Position numbers and translations under genes: made by a program
In this document: positions 33,185 to 46,495 of the stretch, one piece after another
Numbering within the stretch: position 1 is the stretch's first letter
Layout: the number at the start of each line of letters is the position of its first letter
Source of the DNA: Stratiolaelaps scimitus
Lineage: Eukaryota; Arthropoda; Arachnida; Mesostigmata; Laelapidae
Assembly: GCA_019614645.1 (NCBI GenBank)
Contig: JABWDB010000013.1
Span: 7,597,861 to 7,661,860, forward strand
Direction: 5' to 3'
Length of the DNA stretch: 64,000 nt
The notes under the pieces: generated by a model
The model's input: the letters and a program-made list of their open reading frames with translations, nothing else
Database searches by the model: none
Told to the model about the DNA's origin: nothing

Positions 33185-35560
33185 GCCGAGGGAAGCCGGC
33201 TAAGGGTATCAGTATGAGGGTGTCACTCCACAACGTGGACCCTTTTCTGAGCCTTAGGCTCAACTCAGAGTTAGGCTCATGCTGGGACTAGATGCTAATG
33301 CAGAGATCAGGAGAGACGAGAAGGCATGGCTGGGAAAGAATAAAGTATGGAAACGTAGAGTCACGCTTCCCAATGTGCTGGGTAAGAGACTCATAGTCAT
33401 GCCGTCCACGAAACTTGGGACAATGGATTGTAAACCGGAGGAGTGGGTAGTGATACCTACCTGCTACAACGTCCAGATGCTGGGTCATGTCACCAGGGAA
33501 TGTACGACCGAAAGGGTAGAGGGACGACGCTGCCGCAGGTGCGGAGACATTGGCCACTTCATCAAATATTATACAATGAAACAGGCCAGGTGTTACTCGT
33601 GCAACGAAAAAGATCGTACTACTGTCCTAACGGAGTACCCAAAGTTCAAAGAATTGATAGAGCGGAGAAGGAAGACGGCAACTACTTCCCCGACAGAGCA
33701 AGCAAAGCAGCCAAAGTTAGAAGCTCGGAAGTCAAAAAGAGAGACCCCGGTGCAACCAAAATACTGGTGGAATGAAAAAATCAAGAAGAGCACGAAGGAA
33801 TACATGAAAGCTCGGAGAAAACTTAAGCTTGCGAGAACGCATGGTTGGGACGCAAACGATCTCCTACTTTCCTCAAGGCGCTGCACGGCGGAAGTCAAGC
33901 GAGCGATCGCTACCAGTAAAAATTAATGCGGGAAGGAATTTCTAACAGAGCTAGACGATTACCCGTAGGGGCGCCCGTACAGACTAATGAGGGGGATAAT
34001 GGGAAAAGCTCCGGAAGTAGATATATTGAAACAGGAAAGACTGGACATACTGAATAAGCTCTTTCCCCGCCACCGAGATTTCGAAAGGGAAGAATTTCGA
34101 GGCTCGGGAAGAGACATGGGGAAGACTTCCCAGCAGTCACGACAGAAAAGGTACTCAAAGCGGATAAGGACACAAGCAGATAAGGCCTGATGGTCCTGAT
34201 GGAATTCCACCAGCCGCAGTCAAGGTGCTTTTCAGGGAGTTCCCCGAGATTGTGACTGGTGTCGCCACAAAAATGCTACACAGTGCAAAGTTTCCAACAG
34301 CTCGGAAGACTGCGGAGGTGGTTCTCATCCCAAAAGTCAGCAGGGGTTACATGCTCATATGCCTCATTAACACGCTTGCCAGGGGGTTCGAGATGGTAGT
34401 GGAAGAAAGGCTGAGGGTCTTTGCTGAACCACACGGCCTGCTTCTGGCAAGCCAGTATGCCTTCCACAAGCACAGGTCCGTTCATACGTCAATATACAAA
34501 TTGGTCGTAAAAGCAGAACTTTTACATAATTCCAAGCGACAGACCAGACGCCTGATGGTAGCGATCTTCCATGATGTTAAAAATGCTTTTAACAGCCTAA
34601 CGTGGAAAGTCATCCTGAGTACAGTCGGAAACGGGCGCGGTACTATCTGGTAAGAATTATATCAGGGTATCTGAAGGACAGGGCTATCACAATTTCGGGA
34701 GTAAGCATGAGCATGACGGAAAGGCGTTCCACAAGCTCCATTGTGGGACCCTTGCCGTGGAACATTGCCTACGATGATGTTCTTAGCCTGCAGGGATTAC
34801 ACGGCAGAGTTGAAACCCTTGCATACGCTGACGATCTGGCGATGATAGTGGATGTTAAAAAGGGCGCAGAACTAGAGATAAAAGTCAACAGGGTGCTTCA
34901 TTTGATACAGGAATAGATGGTCGGCGCTGGTTTCGAACTAACTCTATAACAGAGTGAGGCGGCTGTAATGATTAAGTCCCTGTTGATCACTGTGACTGGG
35001 ATAAGTCCCAGTTGACCACTGTGTGGGGGTTATTCTGGTTATCAAGTCAGGGACCTGATACCGGACATCAAATAGTGGCTAAGTCGCCCTGGGGATCAGA
35101 TGGACTTCTTTGTGACCGAGGTGGTAACCGGGCACTGGAGACTTCCAAGCATATCTCAGTGACTCCAATGTGACACCTCAATCGGGACAATGTATTCAAT
35201 GTCAGCAGCAAGAGAGGGACGATGCTCTGCACACCCTACGTATGCCCTGGCGGTCCAGAAGGTCGTCTCTCTTTGGAAAAGAAACGGGGATCTGAGAGCC
35301 ACAAAACCATACATCATGCCGAAAACAAACATGGGACTTTGTCGAATTCATGTGTAGCTCAAATAGTAGGTGGGAAATAGGTGTAGCGACAGCCAAAGAG
35401 GACTGGGAAGGACGTATCAGACTACAAGGACTCCTGGCGTTGGGAAATGGGCGGCAAGCTCCTGTAAGAAACAGTTTGCCTGGCGAAGAAGGAAGACTAA
35501 CGGATGACCCCGGCCGTTTGACACAGCAAGCATCCACCGCTTCTACCTACCCGTAGGACT
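33185..35560 (+). mobile_element. R1-like non-LTR retrotransposon remnant
   Basis: Plus-strand fragments in order. First come degenerate gag zinc knuckles (CRRCGDIGHF, with Cys lost at several positions, 33450-33620). A pre-RT segment with WWNEKIKKSTKEYMKARRKL follows (33765-33920). Reverse-transcriptase blocks then appear at 34190-34910, including LLASQYAFHKHRSVHTSIY, FHDVKNAFNSLTW and the catalytic YADD box, and post-RT pieces run to 35560. Frameshifts and stops split it, and the AP endonuclease region is missing. It lies in intron 2 of copy 2, antisense to that gene. A shorter relic sits at 48935-49790. Confidence 0.8.
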
Positions 35561-35759
35561 ATTCAACGAACACCCGGGAGATATGGGCTGATGTTTTAGC
35601 GAGATGTGTGGTTTTCCAGAACATCGGAAACCTGGATTTTAGTCGGAAACACCACGTGTCGACCTCACCGTATGGGTGGTGAGTCCGACACTGTTCGGCC
35701 CACACGAAGTGCCTCCAACCGCTATTTGCCTTGTCGCAAATTGCATCTGAGGCTGGCGT

Positions 35760-36480
35760 AGATGGGAATGTCCGAATCGTGTAAAGATGTCCAGATGTCT
35801 TCAGGCATCAGAGAATCGTGTTCATAGAAAACTCAAATGAAAACCTACATTGAAACATAGATCGAAGATTGAGCTTCGCTCGTGAGCAAATTTCGTTGAC
35901 AGAGGAGTGGCAACGTGTGCTCTTCTCCGATGAAAAGAGATTCAATCTTGACGGTTCTGACAGACAATATTATTTCCACGACATTAGGGAAAAGTAGAAA
36001 GCAAGCGAGAGGTGGTGTCGAAATGATATGGGCCGGTATTGGCTACAACGCAAAGACCGATTTGGTCTTCATAGACGGGCGAATGAATTGTTGTGCCTAC
36101 GTTTATATGTTGGAGGATCAACTTAGAAATCACGCCGATAAGATCTGTACTGGAAGATTCATCTCGCAGAAGGATAACGCTGCAGGTCGTACGGCGAGGA
36201 TCGTCAAGGAATTCTTCGGAACTCAAGACGTCCAGTTAGTGAGCTAGACGCATGCTCCCCAGACGTAAGACGCTACTGTGGAAGGCCTTATCTACAATTG
36301 TTGTAGAGGTTACGGCACATGAGCTAAAAAAACGTTAGTAGCCGAATGGAATGTTCAAACCTGTTGTTCAAAATGTTGTTGATCAAACCTCATACGTAAA
36401 TTTTATGAATCTATGCCCAAGCGATTAATTTCTGTTCTGAGGAAGGGCGGCGGCCCGACGAAATACTAAACGTGTAGAAA
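35760..36480 (+). mobile_element. Tc3-like transposase fragment
   Basis: Contains the catalytic-core stretch VLFSDEKRFNLDGSDRQYY followed, across frameshifts, by KDNAAGRTARIVKEFFGTQ and a DACSPD remnant. These are the first and second Asp regions and the SPD region of Tc3/Tc1 transposases. Frame breaks show it is inactive. The homologous piece in copy 3 (49913-50110) lacks the first half. Confidence 0.7.
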
Positions 36481-37482
36481 ATTCGTAGGAGAACGACGTT
36501 AGAACTCAGTTGTGTTCGACAAACACTAACTGGGCTATCATTTTGTCGCACCCTCGAAACGACAATTTCCGATATCAAATGCTTGTATCCGAGTTAGACG
36601 GGCAAATATTCAGCGAATGTTGTTTAAATGCGATGACTTTGAAATTTCTGAAAGCGAAACTGCAGTGCTACTTACGGTTGAGAAAAGATTTCAGAAACAT
36701 AGGGGTGGGCTACTTTTGACGCAGTGGGTGGTAGATATCACACATAATATATATAATATCTATATATATAATTGTAGACTATATATCATATGATATATAC
36801 TCTACAAATGATTCACCTTTAGTGAGATATGCTTTGCTGTAAATGCTTCGATATGAATGCTTTCACTTACTACATTTATTGTTGTAGATAGACGAGACGA
36901 ACGAGTACACATCCTTAAAACAACGGTTTGTGTAACAGACTCCGTCAGGACAAACGCCTCGAGGATCATCGCGGCATTCACTCAGACATTTCTCCTGGTA
37001 AAGGTTTTTGCCCACGTGGCATTTGCAAGTAGGTTTAAACCACTGCCTGGCGCAGCTCGCATTAATTCCAGTGCAGTGTTGTGCCTCGTCTGTGCTGCAT
37101 TCTGCGAACAGTCCTAATAGGAGAACTAAGAGAAGAAATTAACTCAGATTGGACAGCGGGCAGGTATGAAATCGGTTGCGAAAGCTAAACCGTTCAGTCG
37201 GTCTGTCTGTGGACTACGCTGTCATTACATCCGGTGGGCGGCAACAGATACACTTGCCGAAGTTGTGAACGGAATGCGACCTGCATCAAATGGGGAATAT
37301 CAACAATCTGTGCTTGTCAAGAGTGCCACGTCTTCTTAGCTTTGAATCTTGGGGTTGTCGAGGACTATTTATTCATCCAAAAAGCACAACAATAGCAGAT
37401 TGTCTCTTGGCGATTTTCAATTGCATCCTAATGTATCCAGCCTACAAAACAGACTGGTAGATAGATGGATATATATTGGTCA

Positions 37483-37520
37483 ATTGAATGCATAAAGATA
37501 TATATCTTTATGCATTCAAT
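37483..37520. repeat. Perfect 38-bp palindrome
   Basis: attgaatgcataaagatata and its exact complement, abutting with an overlap in the AT centre. In copy 3 (about 51160-51200) the palindrome has expanded into several repeats of aatgcataaagatat. Confidence 0.85.
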
Positions 37521-37604
37521 ATAAATACATGTAAGCACTACGCTAGGCAAAATCCGGCACACTACGCCGGATTGGAGCCTGATCAATACCATAGGATAGT
37601 ACTA

Positions 37605-38270
37605 CAGTGGTGTGCATAAACCTAACGCACCCCTACATTTCAACAAATCGTTACAAAAAATACACATTTGAGGCATTTATTCTGTATCTGATTAATGGAC
37701 GTGTCAAATAACATACACACCACAAAGAACAGCGCATATGACGTCGCATGCAGCCTGCTACAATAAAATGTGTCATTTCGGTTGTGCAAAATGATAACGC
37801 TTCCCTCAGTTATCGAGTGTTTTCGTTGAATTAATCCAGTTTGTGTTGAGCATTCAAGCTGTACTGCACATGCTTCGAGCCTTAGTGATACAGACAAAGC
37901 AGTTATTACTGCTTTACACCGAGCAGGAAAAACCCAGGCTGCAGTTGCCAGAAAAATTGACAGAAGTCGTCGCGTAGTGCCAAATTATTTACGCAGTCCG
38001 TCGACGTATGGTACTATAATATTAAGTCGAAAGAACGTCACGAACGATCAGCCAGCGAACTTGGCAGACAACCACTCGCTTTCATCTCATCTCAAATGAA
38101 TAGCGAGGACTATCAGCAGATGTTGACCAACAACCTACTACCGTTTAGGAGCAGATTTCATCGACCACCAATTGTTTTCCAACAAGATAACGCTTCAATT
38201 CACGTCAGCGCACGTGCGTGGTTAAGACGGCATTGTCATTGAAACCCTAAAGTGGCCAGTATGTTCTGGA
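37605..38270 (+). mobile_element. Tc3-like element, internally deleted copy
   Basis: Begins with the same terminal repeat as the complete element at 51281 (cagtggtgtgcataaacc) after a TA. It then jumps through an internal deletion to the transposase region containing MNSEDYQQM, and is cut off near 38270 just before exon 1 of copy 2. The right terminal repeat is missing. Confidence 0.75.
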
Positions 38271-38939
38271 ATGGACGTGCACAGTTGTGCATGTCCATTT
38301 AGGTGCACTTACCCACAATGATCATGATTACCAATATAAGGCAGCAAACTGCTCCCAGACTGCCAGCAATTATTCTCTGCCGGCGAGGCTTTTCGTCGAG
38401 GTCGTGGCTCTGGAACTGATCCGGTTTTTGGTATAAGGATTTATCACCAGCAGGGATGTCGGCGAACGGCAAAAGCGATTTATCTTCGGGCGACGTTGGG
38501 TCGAGAAGAGTTTCCTGTGGCGAACTCCTAGAAGACTCCTTTGTATCATCTGATTTGTCTGATTCTGGAGATCCGTGCGCAATGTCGCCTCCACTGGTTC
38601 TATTTTCTTGACTCGAAGTGGTCACGGCTTTATCTCGTTCGGTCTTGGCCCTTGGGCTGGCTTCGGTATCCATTTTTGTAGAATTTTCGTGAAGGAACCC
38701 ACTGTGGTCACGTGTCTTGTGTCATGTTCGCTATGTAAACTCCGTAGCCCTAAGTAGGCTAAGACGATTTGGCACGACGGACCCAGTCGTAAACTTCAGT
38801 GCTCCCAATCAACACGAGCTTCGTTCAATCCTTTGTAATTAGCAGCGTCGTTATCCTTGGCGAACGACAGGTCGCCCAAGAGACCGTGAACGGGTGGTTC
38901 GTTAACATTGCAGGAGTTGCGGGGACCCTGTCGCGACGA

Positions 38940-39640
38940 ATGACCACCACGGATTGTCGTGCGAGCGCAGCGCCGGTTGCCAGCCGCGTCACATGATGCT
39001 TAATAACACGCTCGTGAGAGCCCTCCGTTCCGCCGGTATCCCTTGCACAAGGGATCCGCAGGGCCTCGACTATACTGACGGGTGCCGCCCTGACCGCCTC
39101 ACTCTTATCCCATTCCACCGCGGTCAGCACCTCGTTTGGGACGGCACGGTGGTTGACAGCGCCTTCCTATGTCAACCACTGTGCAGCCACCCACGGTTAC
39201 GCAGTAGCCCGTGCACGTCGGGCCAAGCTACGGAAGTAAGCGAATGCATGACCGGCCGCACGAATTCCCAAGCGGCGCACGTCCAATACAATGATAAGTC
39301 TCATTAGATCGCAATACGGTAACTGCTCTATAAATTACAACACTTTGATTGATAAAAGTCATTTGCAAGCAGTCTTATGCCCGGGACGTATGAAGATTAA
39401 GTACCTATAGGAGGACATTCATTACTCTAGAACCCACCTCTTTTCCCCCCTGCCTTTGAAACCTTAGGCGGGCACGGCCCCCTCACTGCGAGCTTCCTCG
39501 AAAGGGTCTACCATAGGCGGATCCGCGGCACCGGGGACAAGCGCGCACGATTTTTCCTTCTGCAACGTCTCTCCCTCGCTGTGCAGAGAGACAATGCCAT
39601 TGCCTTCCTCGAGACAACGACGGCCTCGGTCCCCAACTAA
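38940..39640 (+). mobile_element. Endonuclease-type LINE 3' fragment, decayed
   Basis: Homologous to the fragment in the ClpP intron: [39 protein letters not shown], then a frameshift. A ~190-base foreign insertion (about 39235-39425) follows, and then the C-terminal end. RPDG has become RPDR. Duplicated at 53875-54575 with the same insertion. Confidence 0.75.
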
Positions 39641-39735
39641 TTCCTAATTATTGTATTTTTGAATTCTAAATTCATCAGCGGTGATTCTGGGACTAACCTA
39701 TAAATGCTATTCTGTTACTGGGAATGTGATTGATA

Positions 39736-39999
39736 TTAACCTTCGCCTTTGCGACAATTTCTATAGGTTCTTGTAAATACAAGCGTGGCAAGATAACTTG
39801 AATGGCGCGACGAAAACAATGAGTACGAAATCTTCATATCTTGTATCTTTGAACTGGGTTTGTTATTGGGGTCCTTTAAAGGGTACACAAATAGCCCTTC
39901 TGGCACAGGCGAAGTAGAAATATTATTCTCCATAGATAAAACAGTTCCCGTTTCACAATGAACAGACAAATTTTGAAATCCATTTCTTAATACAACTTA
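39736..39999 (-). other. Open frame of about 88 codons, unrecognised
   Basis: Minus-strand frame containing NNISTSPVPEGLFVYPL and KIQDMKISYSLFSSRHSSY, ending TAA at 39736. The paralogous frame at 54671-54934 stays open and differs by a 3-base in-frame indel (YPLKDP versus YPLRQDP), which is compatible with coding but not proof. No family recognised. Confidence 0.25.
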
Positions 40000-40114
40000 C
40001 TATATTTCGTTTCGTTACTTCACAAAGGAGACAGGCAATCATAAATTGAACAAATAACAGAAAAAAAACATTGTACAATTGTTTATTTTTCAAACAACCA
40101 TTAACACGTGGGGC

Positions 40115-40210
40115 GTGTGCAGCTGTGTCAGTACGCCTGCGGGCATGGCGTGGTGGACAAGGTAGGCAGTACCAAACAGGGAGTTTTGTCCCCGGTCCAT
40201 CCAACACCCC
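40115..40210 (+). repeat. tRNA-like A-box segment
   Basis: GGCATGGCGTGGTGGACAAGG followed by aggcagtaccaaac resembles the head of the tRNA-like repeat at 6485. The B box is not preserved. Recurs at about 55106-55200, where it runs into a ggtgttggcatgca palindrome. Confidence 0.35.
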
Positions 40211-40458
40211 CCGTTAAAAAAAAAAGCTGTGTCAGTGCACTTCTCAGGTTATCATCAATGATCGGCAGATTCACTAAAGGAGAAAGTGTCATCTTCGCTC
40301 TAGATCGGCAGCGTATAGATTTGCTTTTCATTTCTCGGTAGTGGACAGTCTGCCTACTGTAACGGCCCGGCCAAGTTGTTATTATAATTTTACAGGAGAC
40401 AGCTATAAAGGATGGGGTAAATGATCGGCTATTTAAGAGAACACGGCTGTTATTATCC

Positions 40459-41410
40459 GGCTGACCCATAAAGTCTGAGACTGCTATCGTCTTGCGCGGT
40501 GTTCTTCTTATTGGCCAGTTTGAAATCAAATTTGGCGGGTAGTGAGACAACTAGCAAGTAGGCGGGGCAGAAGCCGCTAGCATTCGGCTTTCGTTGGGCG
40601 TTCGAGCTAGCGAGCGGCGGACCAGGTCCCTCAGACTTGAATTCACAGAAGGGAAGTGTCAGGTTTTATGTTTCAAGAGAAGAAATGTCCAGCTGAAATC
40701 CATCGAGGGTTGGGTAGTGTGCTCGGCCATAATGCCCAAAGTCGACGACAGATGTAGGCAAGGCGACTGGGAGATTGATGACCATCGAGAGCGTCCACCC
40801 CTTCCCGGATCTCGATTCGACTAACTGATCGAAATGATCGAAATAGCTTTTGAGCAAACGAGAGCTTGGTCATCGACGGCCTTGTCGGCTGAAATTTTCG
40901 TGCGTCGTGAAGCATGAACTATTAAAAATGATCTGAGGATGCAGAAAAAAAAGTGCAAAATGGGTCCCTCATTAACTCGATCCTGGCCGACTCAAAATGT
41001 GTGAGGGGTGTTCGCGAGACAATTTGAAGATAAATAGGCAGTAAAAGCGTCGCGGAGAAGACCAAGTGAAACAGTGGCTACGACCAGGTGAACAGGCAAT
41101 GGCGGTATCAGTACCAAATAGATTCGAGCCTAAAGAATGGTAGGACTTTCCATGGACTTCAACGGAATTTGCTAGTACGAGATTTTGGACTCGGCCCGAT
41201 ATCTCGACTAGGGACTCATGAATAATTCGCATGGCAATAGGAAGCACCGAGTGTGGATGCTCGATGACAATGCTAGGGCACATCGTAGCGATGAAATCAC
41301 GTCTTTTTTTAAGGCCAACAAGATTGAGCGGTGGCGTCACTCGCCCTTACCCATTCTCCCGAATTTAAATTCTCCCCTTATTTTCCCGATTTCATCAACC
41401 ATAGTTACAC
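40459..41410 (+). mobile_element. mariner remnant
   Basis: Starts with the GGCTGACCC terminus. Near 41218-41400 the transposase core VWMLDDNARAHRSDEITSFF and a degenerate third-Asp region (LPILPNLNSP in place of SPDLSPCD) are readable. The N-terminal half is full of stops. The right terminal repeat is not identifiable. Inverted relative to 30481-31390; duplicated at 55451. Confidence 0.75.
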
Positions 41411-41624
41411 GGGCTATAGGTGGCCAAAGGTATGCAGACATTTTTCGATTTGCTCCAAAAGGCCTTAAATAATGAAGTTATAAATGGGAATAGAAATGCA
41501 TGGTGCGTACCTAGCCGTCAGAAGGCTACCAGAGGTCTGGGACCAGTGTATAAATATAAGAGGTGTATACCTCTAACTAATACTAAAAACCCTTGTATAT
41601 AAGATTTTTTAACTTGAAACATTC

Positions 41625-43360
41625 AATATTTAGAGGGCTCGTCCGTGAGGGAGCGAACGAGCTCGAGGGACGACCTCGGGATGAGGCGGCACCCTGAGAG
41701 CAAGTGCTGGAGGTCGGTGTGGGTGTCCAAGACGTTGCAAATATCGAACTTGACTAGGGCCGCGGCCGGGTGAGCGTGGATAAGAGCACAGCCGCACGAA
41801 GAGCGATCCCAGAGGTACCAGACGGCTGGCCGCACCCTAACTGGGTTGGGCCGAGCAGATTCACAACCGTGTCCATCTCGTTGGTCCACGCTATCTTAGC
41901 CTGATCGTGCTGGAGCAGGCAATAGGCCACACCGAGCAATCCTTTTTCTTAAAGGCGATGAGGCGGGCGCCAAAGAGTGTTGGCCGTAACCCCAGTGGTA
42001 TATAGTTGACCACTTTAACGAGGGCCTTGGAGGACGCTGGCAACGGCTCCGAGCACCGGAGAGAGCAGGTCCCTGAGATGAAGCGACCGAAGGCCATCGG
42101 GAACGGCGTACGAGTTTAGTGAAAAAGAGCCAACGCCCGCAAGAATCTCATCAGTGGATGTTGGGGCTATGTCGACCTGTGAGGGACGTTCGGGGAGGCG
42201 TAGTGAGGAGGGGCGGGGGAAGTGCTTCGTTCTGAGGGCGTCGAGGGCCTCGACAGAGTCTGTAGCAGAGTCGGTAGAGCAGAGTACCCGGGCTGCACCG
42301 GAGATGTCACCCTGGGAGAGTCTTTGCGGCCCCCCAAGGCCGGTGATGACGCAAGCGGTACTACAAGCGCGCCTCTGCGCGGAAGGCCGCCAGATTCCCC
42401 CGAACCACGGCTGGGAAGGAGCGGGTGGTGTCTCTTGTCCGTCATGTGCAAGACCACCCGGGCAAATGCCAGGAACGCTTCCTAGGGAGGGACCTCGTTA
42501 TTGGTGTGGACGTCCCGGAGGACGTCTGTGAGGGCCACGGCGAGCAGGGTACGCGCGGTCTTTGGGACAATACTGAAGACGGGGGCGTTGCGATGGCCGC
42601 CTGTATCCGCACTTCTAACGGTTGAGGTAGCTGACCTGGCTGAGGCACCGAACGGACCTCCGGATACCGCGCCGTTATGTGCGTGCTAAGAGGGAATTCA
42701 AGGACACCTGGGACAACGATACCTGGAAGAGCTGGCACCGCCTTGGTGTGTCGGGACTCGACGCGGGCAGGGCGAAGAGGGCTAGGCCAGGGCTGCGGGG
42801 CGGGGCAGGGATTCACCTTGGGTTGGGCAGCAGGATCATGGGAACCTGAGCACTGTTGGAGGGGACCACAATAGTCCAAACCACCGCAGCGTACGAGCAG
42901 GCTGGCGACTGGGTGGGCCCCAGGATCCCGATTGGAAGAATTGAAAGAATAGATGTGTCCTTCACCTGTTCGAGTACCCTCAGTGACGAGGCTGACGTCC
43001 ATGGAAGTAAGCCGACCGAGGGCACATTTGCGAGTCCGGGCTATAAGCACCTTCACAATTGACGCAGCGGGAAGGGCGAGCAGGACAGACCTAGGCGAGC
43101 GGAGAGCCGCACCCGGCGCGGTAGGCGGACGGCCACTCCAGCCCTTGCTCTCTTGAGTGGCCGATCACCCGGCGGCTCCTCCGAGCCATCACCCACCCGG
43201 CACATAAGCGCAGCACATAGCGCCTTGGGAATACACAGACGATGCGAACAGCACGCACACGGCTTGAATAACTAGCACTGCATGCAGCACGGTGAAAAGC
43301 AGGACGTAGCCTCGTCGTTGCTGCGGAAATGGTCATCAAATGTTATTACAAAAGGTATTT
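41625..43360 (-). mobile_element. Endonuclease-type LINE, 5' and RT part, decayed
   Basis: GC-rich minus-strand segment. Readable motifs include TSTDEILAGVDSFSLNSYAV followed by PDGLRSLHLRDLL, the front of the reverse-transcriptase domain. Next come LGLRPTLFGARLIAFKKKDC, and ALVKFDICNVLDTHTDLQ in place of the LVKLDFxNAFN catalytic block. Several frameshifts separate them. This is probably the upstream part of the same LINE family as 9570-10121. Duplicated at 56617-58400, where about 50 bases missing here (near 42320) are retained. Confidence 0.7.
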
Positions 43361-43514
43361 TAAGCTATATAATATCTAATATATTCACGCCAAATTCGGC
43401 GTAAATTGTCTCTGAATGTATTTATATTTAACGTATGTACCTTAATGGCCTTAACGTATGTACCTTAATGCGTGGCCGCAGAAAAACAAAACTAAAGGTG
43501 GAACTTAAGTGTCA

Positions 43515-46495
43515 CACACACAGACTCACTCAGTCTCTCTCGCGCGCGAAAGATGTGATCTGTGAGGACACATTGTACGCCATTGTCGAATAATGACGTT
43601 CTCGACGTTTAAAGAGTTTTCACATTTCAAATGCTTAATATAGTGAGGCCCCGGTTACCCCATATGGTTGCGGAAGTTACAACGATTGAATCCAGGTCTT
43701 TTAATTAATTCAGTGGCCAATATTCAGTGGACGAAGTTTATCTAACTACGATTTAATTAATGAAATATTAGATGAAAAGTAATGTGTTGTAAATTGACTT
43801 TTATAATATAGTGAATGAAATTCATGTGTTGCCTTAAGGCGTATGCCAAGTCAATTCCCCGACGATGACTGCCGAACAATTAAGTGTGCACAATAAATGC
43901 TCTAGTAACGGTTACAACACCCGACTGACATTTAAGTGGGAATCCTCCCCAGGCACCAATGGACGAGTTCCCGTGCTGCTTCAGTAATCTCTGACATATT
44001 GGCTGGTTCTGCGGGAAAGGGGAAGTCGCTCGATCGGCGTTCAAGTTGGCGACGCATAGCCGCTCGAAAAATGAAATAAATCAAAGCCTTGTCGGAGTTG
44101 TCGATCCATTTCGTTTCCTCTGCGCTTGGCATGGGAAGAAATGCGAAAAACGCCAAAAAAAGACGGAGTCTGCAATAATGGCAATGTCATTAATTGGCTT
44201 CATTAATTTAAATGGAAGAAATAACTTCAGAGGTGAGTAAACGAGCCTAGAACGAAACAATGAACTAGCCGCTGCTTTATCTCGAATATCGATCAGTCCC
44301 GTTAAGAGAAAAGGAGAAATTGAGTAGAAGAAACGTAAGTCCTTCCTTCTGGTCTTGATTCTAAACAAAACTGGGGTCATATTTCTAAACGATAAGGCAA
44401 TACCGTAAAGCTCTAGATAGCAGGGACTTGATACAAAGCAGGAGACGTCGACTATGTAATTTAAATGAAACATGGCATGAATGTCTTATCATTTGCCCTC
44501 TCGAGACTTCTTTCGAGTGCCTTACCACACTTTAGAATAATGCAACTAATAAATCAACTATCTCAATAATCAACAATTTCAATACAGCTAACGTTCACTT
44601 TACCTAGTTCACTTGCTACGAATTTAATGTGTTGCCTCTTCAACGCGCAATGTGCAGTGTTCACTCACTCGCAATCGATAGTTGGAAGGTGGTTCTCCTC
44701 GTTACAGATTGCCTTTTGAACTGATACAGCATTAGCCAGTATTAAGGCAAAAACACTCAGTCGTTTGGGCTGAGCTGATTGCTGACCCTCCCATCCAAGT
44801 GCAGGAGAGAGTGCCACTGGAATAATTGAGTGGCTCCTATCAATAGACCTGTAGTCTTCGTCAACGCGACAAACAAGGCCGCTCCACTTGAATGTTACAT
44901 TATCGAGTTTATGCTTCGCAACCACATCCGCGGCTTGCGAGGTAAGGTTGGTCACGAAGGAGGGCGAATATATGAAGCTGACGGACTTCGTTGAGAGGTC
45001 AGTCGACCCTTGGAGACGAGCCATTGACCTGGACCACGTGTCCTTGACAGCGATATTACTGAATAGTAGGGCCTTCGAAAGTGAACAGAGCGTTGCCACG
45101 TAAAACGTCCAAATCTGCGCCATATCTAGCCCAATTTTGCTGTTAATGTTCGGGCATTCGTCCAACGTAGAGCAGTGACCGTAGAAGGCCAATACGGCTA
45201 CTCGTATATACTCATATTCGTAAATAGGCTTATAAATACCTTGATTAATTTCGGACATGACCACCTTTAAGTCATCCCTGATACCTGTGTTATTTGGAAA
45301 CAACGAGTGTATTATCTTTTTTGCCTGATCAACTTTGAGTATCGCTTCTAAGCTAGAGGTCGATATGTTAAGGTCTCCTAGTACTAGGTTGTCCCTGCGC
45401 AACATCGCGTAAGCGAGCATCAGCGGATAGAGCAGCTTGGATAGACTTGGGAACTCCTTTACATTCCTTTGTATCAATTTTATCCGCTGCTCAAGATGTC
45501 GAATAATGAACGGGTAGCCTATTTCACTTTGGTCCAGACTTTGCATCAGCTTCGCCATGGCGCCATCACAGTTCGCTGAAATCAAAATCAATGACTGGTA
45601 TTGGCTTTGGGAAAAACCTTTCTTCCTGGGATAATATTAATAGGAGATCTCGCATTAGCGAATCAGACCATATCCAGCTTCGACCATATAATTGGATTGT
45701 CCGATACTTTCATTGGTCCGGCACAACACAGGCTGACTATTTGATTTCCCCCAAAGAATAGAGCTGTCATTGGTAGCCGATACGGAGAAAGCTTTCCGCA
45801 GCACTCCTTCACTGGCGCGTACATGAATTCCGCGCACTAAACAATTCTGGTGACCGAAACCGGTATTCAAATTGACTATATCAAATATCCAAGCAGAGGG
45901 AGCTTATACGTGCAAATTTAATTTATTTTTTGTGTAGATTGCTTTGGAGCTACTGCTTACCTTGTCTTAGGACACAGTATCCCTTAAAGAACAAAGGTTT
46001 TCCTTTTTGGCCCTTGGGCGCAAAGCATTTCTTTGAGCAGAAGACGCTTCCTTTCTTTACGTAGCCCGCAAGGCATGGATAAAAGGTCATCAAACCTGTG
46101 CAATGTTGATTTTTTGTGCACTCCTCCTCTTCATGTGGTTCCAGATGAACGAATCCTTCCGATTTGACACCACCTGTTAAATTGGGGTAACGTTAGGTTT
46201 AACTAGACAATATTACTATTTAGTTTTAAATATTATTTATTCCAAAAGTAAAAGACAAGATTACAACCAAAAATTCTAGAGAACTCTGCGCGCGTCCGAC
46301 TGGCAGAACCAGCTTCGGCAAGCCATAAGAAGGACGAGACGCCCCAAGTCTAGAAAGAGATGTTCTTAAAGCGCTAGGTAGCCACAATTGTAATCTCCAA
46401 CTGCCACAGTGCTGGATGTTTTCTATGAATCACGAACTCGGTAGTAATAGAGGTCTGCATGATGTTGACAAATCTGTCATTCACGGTGGGATTTA
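43515..46495. repeat. Segmental duplication block, copy 3
   Basis: Homologous to 3570-8420 and 25570-30480 but without the two SINE insertions; nearly identical to 58530-60200. Its right end joins mariner sequence as in block 2. Confidence 0.85.

Larger units (their letters stand above)
26354..38673 (-). pseudogene. Type II membrane Kazal/Cys-rich family, copy 2 (exon 5 broken)
   Basis: All six exons are present with good splice sites: exon 1 38673-38313 (cytoplasmic tail and TM), exon 2 37125-36871 (11 Cys), exon 3 32528-32403 (Kazal-like), exon 4 30144-29932 (6 Cys), exon 5 28010-27097, exon 6 26591-26354. Exons 1-4 and 6 are open. Exon 5 has lost one T near 27871, so the frame fails right after EFPSLS, and it shares with copy 1 the 8-base difference plus in-frame TAA near 27815. 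The remaining 212 codons of exon 5 are open and identical in protein to copy 1. Introns carry mariner, R1-like LINE, Tc3-like and hairpin sequence. A secreted-module product from exons 1-4, ending early in exon 5, is conceivable. Confidence 0.75.

Noticed and set aside
42442..43056. 204-codon minus-strand frame as a cellular gene
   Set aside because: It is GC-rich, lies within a LINE remnant with RT motifs next to it, and is duplicated with that remnant at 57480-58094.
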